64,000 bases of DNA from Paenibacillus sacheonensis (GCF_009909195.1 NZ_JAAAMU010000009.1:1-64000), one strand, 5' to 3'. Counted from the first letter of the stretch, positions 28,206 through 37,707 are shown. Notes: a model not told the origin generated them from the sequence alone. Translations and numbers: made by a program.

Positions 28206-28399
28206 AATAATGGTCGTCTCCCTTGCGTTCGATTGGCATGACATGTCCCGAATATACCATGGGGGGCGGATGGCGACCGATAGCCGATGACAACGTAATC
28301 GTGACGGATTACAACATCAATCGCAGATTTGCGTTCTAGCAATAATGTCGCCAATTCCTTATACTTAGGGGACAATCCGCCGAAAGGGGCCGCCGCGAA

Positions 28400-29254
28400 A
28401 TGTTCCGATTCACTTCCCCGCCCATGCCGCATTACATCACATCCGGCAAGGATGCCTACTCTGCGGGCGACAGGCATGCCGACCGTTCCGGCATCGGCGT
28501 GTTCGACCTGCTCGTGACGACGCGCGGCTGCCTGTTTCTCGAGGAAGACGGACTCGAACTGACCGTTCCCGCCGGCCATTTCGCGATCTTAAGGCCGGAC
28601 CGCTCCCATCGGACGTCGAAGCCGTGCGGCGAGGAGACGCATTTCCATTGGCTGCATTTCCAGACGCTCGGCAGTTGGAGCGAAGTCACGGAACGGGAGC
28701 CCTATACGGACCCGCTCCATTCCCAACCCTATTTGCAAATCGAGACGTTCGTCTTTCATGTCCCGCGATCGGGCGAGCTGCCCGCGAGGGAAACGATGTA
28801 CGAATGGCTGGAGGAGCTGCAGCGGCTGAAGGCCGCGGCGGATGCCGGCGCCCGCTTCAAGCAGCAAGGGGTGTTTCAGCAGCTGTTGTTCCAGCTGCAG
28901 GAGGAAGGCAGCGCGGCCGCCAAGGACGCGCAGCTCGCGCTGGCCGACGAAGCCGCCGCGTTCCTGCGCCGCAGCTATCGGGAACAGGTCAGCTATAAAG
29001 AGCTGTCGGAGCAGCTGCATTTTCACGCCAACTACATCGCGCTCTGCATGAAGAAAGCGTTCGGCTGCACGCCGCTCGACTACTTGACCCGCTACCGGAT
29101 CGAGCAGGCCAAACAGCTGCTGATCCATACGGGAGAGCCGATAGGCTCGATCGCCGAGGCAACGGGATTCGCGACGTTCTCGTATTTCGTGCGCTGCTTC
29201 GGCAAGCATACGGGGACGAAGCCGAAGGCGTTCCGGCAGCGGTTTCGGACGTAG
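28400..29254 (+). CDS. AraC family transcriptional regulator
   Basis: A 284-residue regulator. N-terminal cupin sensor (about 1-130, with TRGCLFLEEDGLELTVPAGHFAILRPD) and C-terminal HTH pair (about 180-280: YKELSEQLHFHANYIALCMKK and IGSIAEATGFATFSYFVRCF). Start ATG with AAAGGGG 10 nt upstream; the intergenic 194 bp holds a TATACT box near 28359. Divergent from GH127, so likely its sugar-responsive activator. Confidence 0.92.
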   Translation: MFRFTSPPMPHYITSGKDAYSAGDRHADRSGIGVFDLLVTTRGCLFLEEDGLELTVPAGHFAILRPDRSHRTSKPCGEETHFHWLHFQTLGSWSEVTEREPYTDPLHSQPYLQIETFVFHVPRSGELPARETMYEWLEELQRLKAAADAGARFKQQGVFQQLLFQLQEEGSAAAKDAQLALADEAAAFLRRSYREQVSYKELSEQLHFHANYIALCMKKAFGCTPLDYLTRYRIEQAKQLLIHTGEPIGSIAEATGFATFSYFVRCFGKHTGTKPKAFRQRFRT

Positions 29255-29350
29255 CGGACGCCGCCCGGGCTCGAATATGCGTGTCGGACGGCCAGACGAC
29301 GAGGACTCGAGCCTCGTCATCCCGAACCTAGGAGCAAAGGAGACATGACG

Positions 29351-31024
29351 ATGACGAACCACGATCCTCACGTACAGGAGCTGCTCACGCTCAAAATCAT
29401 CGCCGAAACGCTGAACCAATCGAACGACCTGACGCTCATGCTGGGGACGGTGCTGGAGAAGCTGCTGGAGCTGACCGGCCTGCAGGCCGGATGGATCTTC
29501 TTGACGGACAGGCGGATGAATTACGAGCGCGTCGCCGACCGGGGCCTGCCGCCGGGGCTGCTGCACGACAATAAAGCGCCGATGTGCAGCGGAACGTGCT
29601 GGTGCCTCGATCGGTTCTGGGATAACCGTTTGAATAATGCCGTTAATATTCTGAACTGCAAACGATTGGAGGACGCGGTGTCGCGCGGCTGGGGCGACAC
29701 GCAGGGCATCACCCACCATGCCACCGTCCCTCTGCGCTCCGGCGACCGCAAATTCGGGGTGCTGAATGTCGCCTCGCCCTTCAAGACGCATTTCTCGAAC
29801 GAGGAGCTCGCGCTGCTGCAGGCGGTGGCGTTCCAAATCGGCAGCGCCGTGGACCGCATGCGGCTGTATGCCGCCGAACGGCGCCGAGCCGAGCTGTTCG
29901 CCCGCTTGGGCGACTACAGCCGTTCGCTCGGCATGGCCGTCAGCGCGGGAACGGAGCCGGGGCGGCTCTCGGAGCTCGCGCTTCGTCTGGTCGGCGAGCA
30001 TTTCGAATGGCCGTTCGCGGCTTTGCTGGAGACGACCGGCGACGAGCTGATCCTCCAGGCCGTCCATGCGCAAGGACGCACGACGCTGCCGTATGCCCGG
30101 CTGCCCCTGCAGGCGGCCAATTGGCTGCGCGAGGCCGCCCGCGCCCGGCGCCCTGCCGTCGCGACGCCGGAGCAAGCTTCGGAGCTGGCCGGCCGGCGCG
30201 AGCTGCGCGGCTTGGCGCCGGCCCGGCTGTCGATCGCGCAGGCGGTGCCGATCCCGCTCGCCGGCCTGGCGCCCGGCAGCATGCTCGTTATCGGGAACGA
30301 CGCAATGGGGCGGGCGGAAGAGCCCGTCGACAACGAGGTGCTGGAGGCGCTCGCCGAGCATATCGCGATGGCCTTCGAGAGCGCCAGGCTGGAGGAGCAT
30401 CGGCGGGAGCTCGCGCGCCTCGCGGAGCGCAATCGGCTCGCCCGCGATTTGCATGACTCCGTCTGCCAGATGCTGTTCTCGCTTTCGATGACGGCCAAAG
30501 GCGTGGAGAGCCTGCTCAAGGGAAGCCAGCCCGACGCGGCGCTGCAGTCGGTCGGGGACATGCAGGCCCTCTCCCAATCGGCGCTCAAGGAGATGCGCGC
30601 GCTCATCATGCAGCTCCGTCCCGCCGGCCTTGAGGCAGGCCTCGTTACGGCGCTTCAGGTCTACGGCGAGAAGCTGAAGCTGCGCGTGCATGCCGAGGTG
30701 ACCGACGTATGCGAGCTGCCGCGGCACGTCGAGGAAGCGCTGTGGCGAATCGGGCAAGAGGCGCTGAACAATGTAAGCAAGCATGCCGGAACCGCGGATG
30801 CGATGGTCTCGCTGCGGATCGAGGCGCGGCAAGCGGTGCTGAAGATCGCCGACCAAGGCCGGGGCATCGCGAAGAAGAAACGGCCCGCGGAGGGCGCTCC
30901 CTCCTTCGGCATGGCGACGATGCGCGAGCGGGCGGAAGCGCTCGGCGGCCGTTTCGCGCTCGCAAGCGTCTACAGGGGCGGAACGACGGTCGAAGCCGCG
31001 ATCCCGCTGCCGGCAAACGAGTAA
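29351..31024 (+). CDS. GAF-domain sensor histidine kinase with a four-cysteine cluster
   Basis: A 557-residue soluble kinase of the NarL/HisKA_3 class, no membrane segment. First GAF domain (about 25-175) contains C79-x3-C83-x-C85-x17-C103, a spacing expected to bind an iron-sulfur cluster or zinc; second GAF-like domain spans about 190-345. H368 in RLARDLHDSVCQM is the phosphorylated histidine, followed by NIQQ-like EALNNVSKHA and a HATPase with DQGRGI. ATG at 29351 sits 8 nt from AAAGGAG; the ATG at 29345 is too close. Operon with the LuxR regulator 20 nt downstream. Cysteine cluster suggests oxygen or redox sensing like AirS/YhcY relatives, by inference. Confidence 0.88.
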   Translation: MTNHDPHVQELLTLKIIAETLNQSNDLTLMLGTVLEKLLELTGLQAGWIFLTDRRMNYERVADRGLPPGLLHDNKAPMCSGTCWCLDRFWDNRLNNAVNILNCKRLEDAVSRGWGDTQGITHHATVPLRSGDRKFGVLNVASPFKTHFSNEELALLQAVAFQIGSAVDRMRLYAAERRRAELFARLGDYSRSLGMAVSAGTEPGRLSELALRLVGEHFEWPFAALLETTGDELILQAVHAQGRTTLPYARLPLQAANWLREAARARRPAVATPEQASELAGRRELRGLAPARLSIAQAVPIPLAGLAPGSMLVIGNDAMGRAEEPVDNEVLEALAEHIAMAFESARLEEHRRELARLAERNRLARDLHDSVCQMLFSLSMTAKGVESLLKGSQPDAALQSVGDMQALSQSALKEMRALIMQLRPAGLEAGLVTALQVYGEKLKLRVHAEVTDVCELPRHVEEALWRIGQEALNNVSKHAGTADAMVSLRIEARQAVLKIADQGRGIAKKKRPAEGAPSFGMATMRERAEALGGRFALASVYRGGTTVEAAIPLPANE

Positions 31025-31044
31025 TCAAGAGGAGGTGATCGTCC

Positions 31045-31716
31045 ATGGCAATTAGATTGCTGCTGGCCGACGACCACGCGATGGTCCGCAGAGGGCTGCA
31101 GGTGTTTCTGGCGACCCAGCCGGATATCGAGCTGGTCGGGGAAGCCGCGAACGGCGAGGAGACGATCGAACGGGCCGAAGCGCTTCGGCCGGACGTCGTC
31201 CTCATGGATTTGAACATGCCCGTATTGAACGGCATCGAGACGACGAAGCGGCTCAAGCTGGCTTATCCGGAGGTCAAGGTCATCGTCCTGACGTCGTTCT
31301 CTGATCAGGATCACGTGCTGCCCGCCATTCGGGCCGGCGCGAGAGGCTATCTGCTCAAGGATATCGGACCCGAGGAGCTCGTGATGGCGATCAAACGGGT
31401 GCATGACGGCAAGGTCGAGCTGCATTCGGAGGCGGCGGGGCTGCTGATGAGCCTGGTCGCCTCGCCGGAAGCGCAACCGGTTGCAGGCGCTGCCGTCGGC
31501 TCGCCGGCGGAGGGGTCTTACGGACAGCTGACTCCCAAGGAGATGGAGGTGCTCCGGCTCATCGCGCGCGGACGGAGCAATAAGGAGATCGGCGAGGCGC
31601 TCTTCATTACCGAGAAAACGGTCAAAACCCATGTCAGCCATCTGCTCGACAAGCTCGGCTTGACCGATCGGACGCAAGCCGCCATCTATGCCGTCAAACA
31701 AGGATTCGGCGATTAA
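31045..31716 (+). CDS. LuxR/NarL family response regulator
   Basis: A 223-residue two-domain regulator: receiver (1-120, acceptor D55 in VVLMDLNMP, acidic D9-D10, Lys in LLKD) and HTH_LuxR (about 155-220, TPKEMEVLRLIARGRSNKEI, ITEKTVKTHVSHLLDKL). Ribosome binding site GGAGGTGAT precedes the ATG. The partner kinase is immediately upstream; a terminator follows at 31748, so the pair is one unit. Confidence 0.95.
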   Translation: MAIRLLLADDHAMVRRGLQVFLATQPDIELVGEAANGEETIERAEALRPDVVLMDLNMPVLNGIETTKRLKLAYPEVKVIVLTSFSDQDHVLPAIRAGARGYLLKDIGPEELVMAIKRVHDGKVELHSEAAGLLMSLVASPEAQPVAGAAVGSPAEGSYGQLTPKEMEVLRLIARGRSNKEIGEALFITEKTVKTHVSHLLDKLGLTDRTQAAIYAVKQGFGD

Positions 31717-31747
31717 CCGCGATTCTCTACGACTAAAGTTGCAGCCG

Positions 31748-31775
31748 CGTTCAGCCAAAAGGCTGGACGTTTTTT
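31748..31775 (+). terminator. Intrinsic terminator after the two-component pair
   Basis: Stem CGTTCAGCC-AAAA-GGCTGGACG then TTTTTT. Confidence 0.9.
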
Positions 31776-31878
31776 CGTTGCGCCTCATCCTTCCCGCCGA
31801 CGCGTCGCTGCCGCCCTGTGCCGTAAGATGAATTTATGGAAAGCAACGCCATTTCCCAATTCGAAAGGATGAATGCTC

Positions 31879-32457
31879 ATGAAAATCGTCATGATCGCTG
31901 GCAGCAACCGCAAGTCGGCCACGAGCACGCAGCTCACGGAATATTTGGTGCGCATCGCGGAGCAGAAAGGGCATTCGGCCGTGCTGTTCGACCTGTACCG
32001 TACCCCGCTTCCCTTCTACTCGCCGGATGAATCCCATGACAGCCACGAAGGACTCGCCCAGCTGAAGCGCCTGCTGCGCGAAGCCGACGCCATCGTGCTC
32101 TCCTCGCCGGAATATCACGGCAGCATGAGCGGCGTGCTGAAGAACGCGATCGACCATCTCGGACAGGAGCATTTCGGCGGCAAGCCGGTGCTGTCCGTCA
32201 GCTCCGCCGGCGGCGCGGTCGGCGTCAGCTCGCTGCAGCAGCTGCAAGCCGTCATCCGCAACCTGCATGGCATCAATTCGCCGGAATGGCTGTCGATCGG
32301 CGGCTCGCAGCGCAAATGGTTCGAATCCGCGTCGCAGGATGCCTACGAGGTCGGGCAGGAAATCGACGACCGCATCCACCGCGTGCTCGGCTCGTTCCTC
32401 GCGCTCGCCCAGCTGGTCCGCGGACAAGGGAAGCCTGCCGTGGCGGACGCCGGTTAA
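31879..32457 (+). CDS. NADPH-dependent FMN reductase
   Basis: A 192-residue flavodoxin-fold oxidoreductase. GSNRKSATS (phosphate loop for FMN) and LSSPEYHGSMSGVLKNAIDH are the family signatures. The ATG at 31879 lies 10 nt after AAAGG; the ATG 6 nt earlier is too close to it. Cytosolic, probably reduces quinone, azo or metal substrates using NAD(P)H. Sits just after a redox-type two-component system and 16 nt before the VOC gene, forming a likely small stress operon. Confidence 0.9.
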   Translation: MKIVMIAGSNRKSATSTQLTEYLVRIAEQKGHSAVLFDLYRTPLPFYSPDESHDSHEGLAQLKRLLREADAIVLSSPEYHGSMSGVLKNAIDHLGQEHFGGKPVLSVSSAGGAVGVSSLQQLQAVIRNLHGINSPEWLSIGGSQRKWFESASQDAYEVGQEIDDRIHRVLGSFLALAQLVRGQGKPAVADAG

Positions 32458-32473
32458 AGGGGCGGCGAACCGG

Positions 32474-33271
32474 ATGATTACCCATTTCGCCGATTTACGG
32501 TTGAAGACCGTATCCATTCAGGGCGTTAAACAGTTTTATGGGGGGATGCTCGGGCTTCAGGCCATCGACGAATCGGACGATACGATTCGTTATCGGCTGA
32601 CGGAGCGCTGCACGCTGACCTTCGAGGAGGCGGCTCTGCCGCTGTCGCCGGCGCATTTCGCCTTCGAGGTGCCCTACTCCGCGTTCGACGACAGCGTGCG
32701 CTTCCTCCGGCAAAGGGGGATCCCGCTGTTGCAGTGGCCCGACGGCCAAGAGGAAACGACATTCGAGAACGGGCGGAGCGTTTACTTTCGCGACGGAGAC
32801 GGGAATTTGCTCGAGCTGATCGCCCATTCGTACATTCGGAGCGACGTCGTTCAGCCATTCGGCCCGCTCCGGATTCTCTACCTCCGCGAAGCCGGAATGC
32901 CTGCCGACGACGTCGTCTCGTTTCGGGAATGGCTCAAGCGCACGCTCGGGCTGCAGACGAGAGACGAGTCGGATACGTTCAATTTCGTGATCGGAGGCAC
33001 GGCCCACGTCATCGCGACTTCCACGAAGCGCCGCTGGATTCCGATCGCCTTGCAGGCGCTGCCGCCGAACCTGCACGTCGTCTTCGGCGCGGCCGGCATG
33101 GCTTACATGGAGGACGTTCGGTCGGCCCTCGGCCGGCAGGGCATTCCTTATTCGACCTCGGGCGACAAGAACATGAGCGATACGCTGCATTTCAGCGCGT
33201 ACGGCTATCGCTTCACCTTGGCGCTCGCCGCGCCGCATCCTGCCATGGAAGAGAGCGATGAGCATGATTAA
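32474..33271 (+). CDS. Two-domain VOC (glyoxalase/dioxygenase-fold) protein
   Basis: A 265-residue protein with two VOC modules. The first (1-125) has SVYFRDGDGNLLELIAHS, the second (about 140-255) lacks clear metal ligands and includes LHVVFGAAGMAYM. A start at 32474 is supported by AAAGGGG 11 nt upstream. Function (bleomycin resistance, glyoxalase or dioxygenase) is unknown. Directly follows the FMN reductase; downstream comes a VOC fragment at 33281. Confidence 0.78.
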   Translation: MITHFADLRLKTVSIQGVKQFYGGMLGLQAIDESDDTIRYRLTERCTLTFEEAALPLSPAHFAFEVPYSAFDDSVRFLRQRGIPLLQWPDGQEETTFENGRSVYFRDGDGNLLELIAHSYIRSDVVQPFGPLRILYLREAGMPADDVVSFREWLKRTLGLQTRDESDTFNFVIGGTAHVIATSTKRRWIPIALQALPPNLHVVFGAAGMAYMEDVRSALGRQGIPYSTSGDKNMSDTLHFSAYGYRFTLALAAPHPAMEESDEHD

Positions 33272-33280
33272 GGCGGAACG

Positions 33281-33415
33281 GTGGCGTCGCTGTACTTCAA
33301 CGACCCGGACGGCAACGAGCTGGCGTTCGCCGCGCGGGTGGCGGGCCGGCACCGCAGGCTGGATTTCGTGCCGACGCCGAAAGAGTGGGTGGCGCTTAAT
33401 ATCGACCATGCTTAA
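33281..33415 (+). pseudogene. C-terminal remnant of a VOC/glyoxalase protein
   Basis: 45 codons encode SLYFNDPDGNELAFAAR and a short tail ending NIDHA, which match the last strands of glyoxalase-fold proteins. No N-terminal part is present before it in any frame. It begins 9 nt past the intact VOC stop, in another frame, and ends just before a strong terminator. Probably a decayed second VOC gene, or the C-terminal scar of a deletion. Confidence 0.7.
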
Positions 33416-33417
33416 AA

Positions 33418-33460
33418 GGAATGCCGCGCTCATCCTCATGGCGCGGCATTCCTTTTCTTT
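33418..33460. terminator. Strong intrinsic terminator
   Basis: 12-bp stem GGAATGCCGCGC / GCGCGGCATTCC with TTTTCTTT after and AAAA before, so usable from both sides, ending the VOC unit and the convergent AHSA1 gene. Confidence 0.88.
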
Positions 33461-33478
33461 ATTTAGCCATGCATCGGC

Positions 33479-33910
33479 CTAGCCATGCACAAGCCCGCCC
33501 CGAAGCCCGCTAACCCCAAACTCCAAGTACCCTTTCAAGCAGGTCAGCATGAATACCCAGCCCTCTTTGTTGTCGAGCATCTTGGCCATTAGCTTCGGGT
33601 CGTCTTCGCGAAACCCGGACTCGGTCACCTCTACAATCGTCGTGTCCGGATCGACCGCGCGAAATTTCATCGTTACGACATTGTCCTCCCCGCCCCAGCG
33701 GTACACGATGGCCGAGTTCGCTTCGATCTCCAGCACATGGATCTCCAATTCGGCGTTATACTCGACGTAACGCAGTCCGATCGTCTTCCCCGCCTCCCAC
33801 CGCGCCGTGCTGGAAGAGAACCAGAAGTTTCCGATACGCTCGGGATCGACGAATGCCTCGAATACGTCCGCCGCGGGTTTTAAAATCTTCATGCTTGTTA
33901 CATTGTACAT
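33479..33910 (-). CDS. SRPBCC/AHSA1-type protein
   Basis: A 143-residue START-like fold protein. KILKPAADVFEAFVDPERIGNFWF, TARWEAGKTI and GWVFMLTCLKGYLEFG are the family pattern (activator of Hsp90 ATPase homologue 1-like). ATG at 33910 follows GAGGAG by 8 nt. Stand-alone, convergent with the VOC unit. Function unassigned; such proteins bind small hydrophobic ligands. Confidence 0.87.
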   Translation of the reverse strand: MYNVTSMKILKPAADVFEAFVDPERIGNFWFSSSTARWEAGKTIGLRYVEYNAELEIHVLEIEANSAIVYRWGGEDNVVTMKFRAVDPDTTIVEVTESGFREDDPKLMAKMLDNKEGWVFMLTCLKGYLEFGVSGLRGGLVHG

Positions 33911-33949
33911 ACGTACTCGCTCCTCTTTTTCCAATTTCCGATATTCCTC

Positions 33950-33958
33950 ATCATAGCA
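33950..33958 (-). promoter_or_regulatory. Extended -10 promoter of the AHSA1 gene
   Basis: TGCTATGAT (TG-n-TATGAT) on the minus strand, about 40 nt before the ATG, with no clear -35. Confidence 0.55.
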
Positions 33959-34321
33959 TGTCCGCGATACGCTCGCGAGGACCTGCAAGAAGACCGCGAG
34001 CACTGAACAACGACTGCTGCCGATGCTCCTTCAGCCTTCTTCGGAACTTCCGCCACTAGCTGCGCAAATGCATCCATAAAAAAGGCCGATGTAACCTCAC
34101 GACTCCAGTATCGGCTGAGGATTAAATTCGGCACGCCGCTTGAAGCCCTCTCGCATGACTTGGAATAAACCCAGGTCATTGCCGTTGTAGGGCTATAATC
34201 ACTACTCTCTATGGTTGTTGGCGCCTCCCGGCCAACGCAAAATGAGGAAGAGGACAGGAAAGGCGCCTCTTAGAATCCGCAGCGGCCTCACATGCAACAC
34301 TATCGCGGGAGGTATCGATTA
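33959..34321. other. Gap before the GH-A glycosidase
   Basis: No convincing gene. A perfect TATAAT (34194-34199) lies 123 nt upstream of the glycosidase start, without a good -35. The rest shows nothing recognised. Confidence 0.4.
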
Positions 34322-37300
34322 ATGAAGAAACGAACGATGCATTGGAAGCAGGTGTGTTTGGCGCTGGTCTTGAGCCTGCTGCTTACGGCGGTCGGCAGCG
34401 GCGCCGCGCAGGCCGAATCTGTAAGCGCTTCCGCCAAACCGGGGCAAGGTACGCCGATTAAGAACGTGACGCTGAACACGGCCAAGCCCGCGCAGTACGG
34501 CAAGGTGGAAGTCAATTTCAACTTGGAAACGGCGTACAGCAATCCGTTCGATCCGGACATCGTGGACGCCGAGGCGGAGATCACGACGCCTTCCGGCCAG
34601 GTTGAGGTCGTGCCGGCATTCTACGCTTCCGATTCCTCGCCGAACTGGACGGTTCGCTATTCGCCGCGCCAGCAGGGCAAGCATGAGCTCGTCCTTACGG
34701 TCAAGGACGCAAGCGGCGTATCGCGTTCCGATAAGCTGAAGTTCGACGCCAAGAAGCCCGATGCCGGCCGCGGCTTCATGGGCGTATCGGGCGATCGCTT
34801 CGTCGACAGCTTCGGGAAGCAAATCACGCTCCTCGGCACGAATTACGCTTGGGGCACTCCGGCCGAAACGCTGGCGGCCATGCCCGAATATAAAGCAGCG
34901 GACATGAACCTGATCCGCGTCTGGCTGACGGCCTGGTGGTCGAATTATTCCCCGGAATACGGCCCGGCCTCCACGACGCAGAACGGCATTACGATGACGT
35001 ATAAAGGCATCGGCAATTACAACCTGGACAATATGGCCCGCATGGATGCCTTGATGGAGACGGCCCGGGCGAACGGCCTGTACGTCATGCTGACGCTGAA
35101 CAGCTTCGGCGACTTCTGGTACGACTGGGCTTACCACGCCTACAACAGCGACAACGGCGGCACTTCCCAGTGGAAGGAGAACGATACGGATTTCTGGTAC
35201 AATCCGGATGCGATTGCCTATCAGAAGCAGCTGCTGCGCTATGTATTCGCGCGTTGGGGCTACAGCACATCCCTCGGAATGCTGGAGTATTGGAACGAAT
35301 CCGATAACCGCGTGGACACGCCGGCCGATATTCGCGACAGCTGGCATGCCGCGCTGGATGGCTACTGGAAAAGCTGGGACTTCTACAAACACCCGACGAC
35401 GACGAGCTTCGCTTGGAAGGATCACGTCGAGCAGCACGCTACCCAAACCTCCTGGCAGGGTCTGCGGACGCTCGATGCCGTCAATATGCACTTATATGCG
35501 GAGGATTCGCATATTACCGAGCTTTGGGAAGCGAATTTGAATGGGCTTCGAGAATTCGGAAACCGTCCGATATTCATTGGCGAGGCGGGCAAGACGGGCA
35601 ACGACGTCAGCACGGACGCCGAGCTCCCCAACTATATTCATGATGGCGTATGGGCGCCGCTCTTCCGTTCGGGTGCCGCCGGTTCGAACGTATGGTGGAC
35701 GTTCGAGAACGGCTTCAACATGCCGCAGCCGTATAAGAAGCAGTATCAGAGTCTGGCCCGCTTCCTTCAGCCGGAAGAAGAATATCTGGTCAATATGCCG
35801 TTCGTGGACTACGGGTCTCAGAGCAACGGCACAAAGGCCGGCGCGTTCCAAAACCGATCGCGGGCGCTGCTATGGATCAACGATCCGCAGGCAACGTACG
35901 ACGCCGGCAGCGGCACAAGCATCGCCGGCATGCAGCTGACTGTGCCGAACTTGACGCCGGGCAAGTACGCGGTCGAATTTTACGATACGTACGCGGGGAC
36001 GACGATCGCCAAGCAGACCGTAACCGCGAACGCGCAGGGTTTAAAGCTGAACGTTCCTGCGTTCAACCGGGACATCGCGGTCAAGGCGGCGCTGCAAGGC
36101 AAGCCGGACAAGGACAAACAGGATCCGTCCGCGCCGGCCCAGCTCGCTTCTCTTTTCCAAACGGAGAACGTCATCGACCTATCCTGGAATGCCGCCACCG
36201 ATAACGTCGCCGTTACGGGCTACGACATCTATCGCGATAAGGATCTCGTCGGCTCGGTCAGCGGACTGGCGCACGGGTTCCGCGACACTGCGCTCCAGGC
36301 TGGCACCGAGTATACGTATATCGTCCGGGCCAAAGACGAAGCAGGGAACCAATCGGACAAAGCGAAGCTTGCGGTTCGCACGAAAGCGGCCGATGCTTCG
36401 GCACCTGCTGCTCCGGGCAACCTGACGATTGGGGCGGTCGGCATCAATACGGTCGATCTCTCCTGGACCGCTTCTACGGACGCGATCGGCGTCGTCCGCT
36501 ATCTGATCTATCGGGGAACGACGTTGGTCGGGACGACGACGGGAACAGCGTTCCAAGACAAAGACCTGCGGCCAGGCCAAAGCTATTCGTATACGGTGAA
36601 GGCCGAGGATGCGGCGCTCAATCTGTCCCCTGCCAGCAATCCGGTCACGGCGACCACCGAGAGTCCGAACATGACCGATAATTTGCTGAGCAATCCGGGC
36701 TTCGAGACGCTGACGGACGGCATGCCGGCGAACTGGAATTGCGAGCAGGCGCAATACTGCGCGGGGGATACGGCCGAGAAGAAATCCGGCGATGCTTCCT
36801 TGCGGATCAGCGGGGATACCGGAGCTTGGTTCGGCGTCGCATCCGCTTCCGCTCCGGCGATTGCCGGGAATACGTACATGCTGGACAGCTATGCGAATAT
36901 CTCCGTGAACAACGGCACGACGGTCAAGGTCAGGCTGCAATTCCTGAACGCGGTCGACAGCATCCTGGACGATAAGACCGTGAAGGTCTACAACGGCACG
37001 ACACTTGGTTACGACAACGTCTACGGCGCGATCGAAGCCCCGGCGAATACGGCCAAGGTGCGCGTATATGTCTATATCGAAGGCTTGAACGCGGTCATTC
37101 ATCTCGATGACTTCTCCGTGAGAGGCTACGGCCCAGGCATCCAGCTACCGGAGGAACCGCAAGGGAATCTGCTGCTTAACCCCGGCTTCGACGACCATAA
37201 CGATTCCTGGAAAACGGCCATTTGGTCCTGCGAGAAAGAATGGCTCTGCCAATGGACGGACCAAACGAAGCGCTCCGGCATCGCCGCGATGCGTATTCTT

Positions 37301-37624
37301 ACGACCGATGCGCAGTGGTTCTCCGTCTATCAGGATGCGTTGGCCGCACCCGGCAAATCCTATACGCTCGATGGCTACGTGCAGGTGAACAAAACCGGCG
37401 GCGACGGCAAACTGCAGGCGAAGCTGGTCTTCTACGACGCCGGCGGCGCGCAGCTGTCGGAAGAATGGCTGAAGGACTTCGACGCGACGACGTCCGGCTT
37501 CGAGAACCTTCACGGCTCGAAGATCGCTCCTGCCGGCACGGTCAAGGTTCGGGTACTGTTGTATGTGAATGGAATCGTCGGCGATATCTATCTCGACGAC
37601 TTCTCCTTAAGTGCCGATCAATAA
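34322..37624 (+). CDS. Secreted clan GH-A glycosidase with DUF5060, FN3 and carbohydrate-binding modules
   Basis: A 1100-residue exported enzyme. Signal peptide (1-32: KKRTMHWKQ, then hydrophobic LALVLSLLLTAV, AQA cleavage) precedes a DUF5060-type beta-sandwich (40-150), a TIM barrel (about 155-520) with acid/base E326 in YWNESDN and nucleophile E421 in FIGEAG, a beta domain, two FN3 repeats (about 610-785), and two C-terminal modules of carbohydrate-binding type (starting NLLSNPGFE and NLLLNPGFD). ATG at 34322 follows GGAGGT by 8 nt. Likely a GH5-like beta-glycanase or mannanase outside the cell. It has its own terminator and is not in an operon. Confidence 0.87.
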   Translation: MKKRTMHWKQVCLALVLSLLLTAVGSGAAQAESVSASAKPGQGTPIKNVTLNTAKPAQYGKVEVNFNLETAYSNPFDPDIVDAEAEITTPSGQVEVVPAFYASDSSPNWTVRYSPRQQGKHELVLTVKDASGVSRSDKLKFDAKKPDAGRGFMGVSGDRFVDSFGKQITLLGTNYAWGTPAETLAAMPEYKAADMNLIRVWLTAWWSNYSPEYGPASTTQNGITMTYKGIGNYNLDNMARMDALMETARANGLYVMLTLNSFGDFWYDWAYHAYNSDNGGTSQWKENDTDFWYNPDAIAYQKQLLRYVFARWGYSTSLGMLEYWNESDNRVDTPADIRDSWHAALDGYWKSWDFYKHPTTTSFAWKDHVEQHATQTSWQGLRTLDAVNMHLYAEDSHITELWEANLNGLREFGNRPIFIGEAGKTGNDVSTDAELPNYIHDGVWAPLFRSGAAGSNVWWTFENGFNMPQPYKKQYQSLARFLQPEEEYLVNMPFVDYGSQSNGTKAGAFQNRSRALLWINDPQATYDAGSGTSIAGMQLTVPNLTPGKYAVEFYDTYAGTTIAKQTVTANAQGLKLNVPAFNRDIAVKAALQGKPDKDKQDPSAPAQLASLFQTENVIDLSWNAATDNVAVTGYDIYRDKDLVGSVSGLAHGFRDTALQAGTEYTYIVRAKDEAGNQSDKAKLAVRTKAADASAPAAPGNLTIGAVGINTVDLSWTASTDAIGVVRYLIYRGTTLVGTTTGTAFQDKDLRPGQSYSYTVKAEDAALNLSPASNPVTATTESPNMTDNLLSNPGFETLTDGMPANWNCEQAQYCAGDTAEKKSGDASLRISGDTGAWFGVASASAPAIAGNTYMLDSYANISVNNGTTVKVRLQFLNAVDSILDDKTVKVYNGTTLGYDNVYGAIEAPANTAKVRVYVYIEGLNAVIHLDDFSVRGYGPGIQLPEEPQGNLLLNPGFDDHNDSWKTAIWSCEKEWLCQWTDQTKRSGIAAMRILTTDAQWFSVYQDALAAPGKSYTLDGYVQVNKTGGDGKLQAKLVFYDAGGAQLSEEWLKDFDATTSGFENLHGSKIAPAGTVKVRVLLYVNGIVGDIYLDDFSLSADQ

Positions 37625-37632
37625 ATCGAAGG

Positions 37633-37665
37633 CGCCGCCCGTATGACGGGCGGCGTTTCTTTGTT
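37633..37665 (+). terminator. Intrinsic terminator after the GH-A gene
   Basis: CGCCGCCC-GTATGAC-GGGCGGCG followed by TTTCTTTGTT. Confidence 0.87.
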
Positions 37666-37707
37666 CCTCTTTTCGCGCAGCTTTTTTGCCTCAACTGCCT
37701 TCTGGTG

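Noticed and set aside
28589..30856. 755-codon minus-strand frame
   Set aside because: Antisense to the AraC and kinase genes; GC-rich codon shadow.
33898..34179. 93-codon minus-strand frame upstream of the AHSA1 gene
   Set aside because: No ribosome binding site or family pattern and it contains the AHSA1 promoter.
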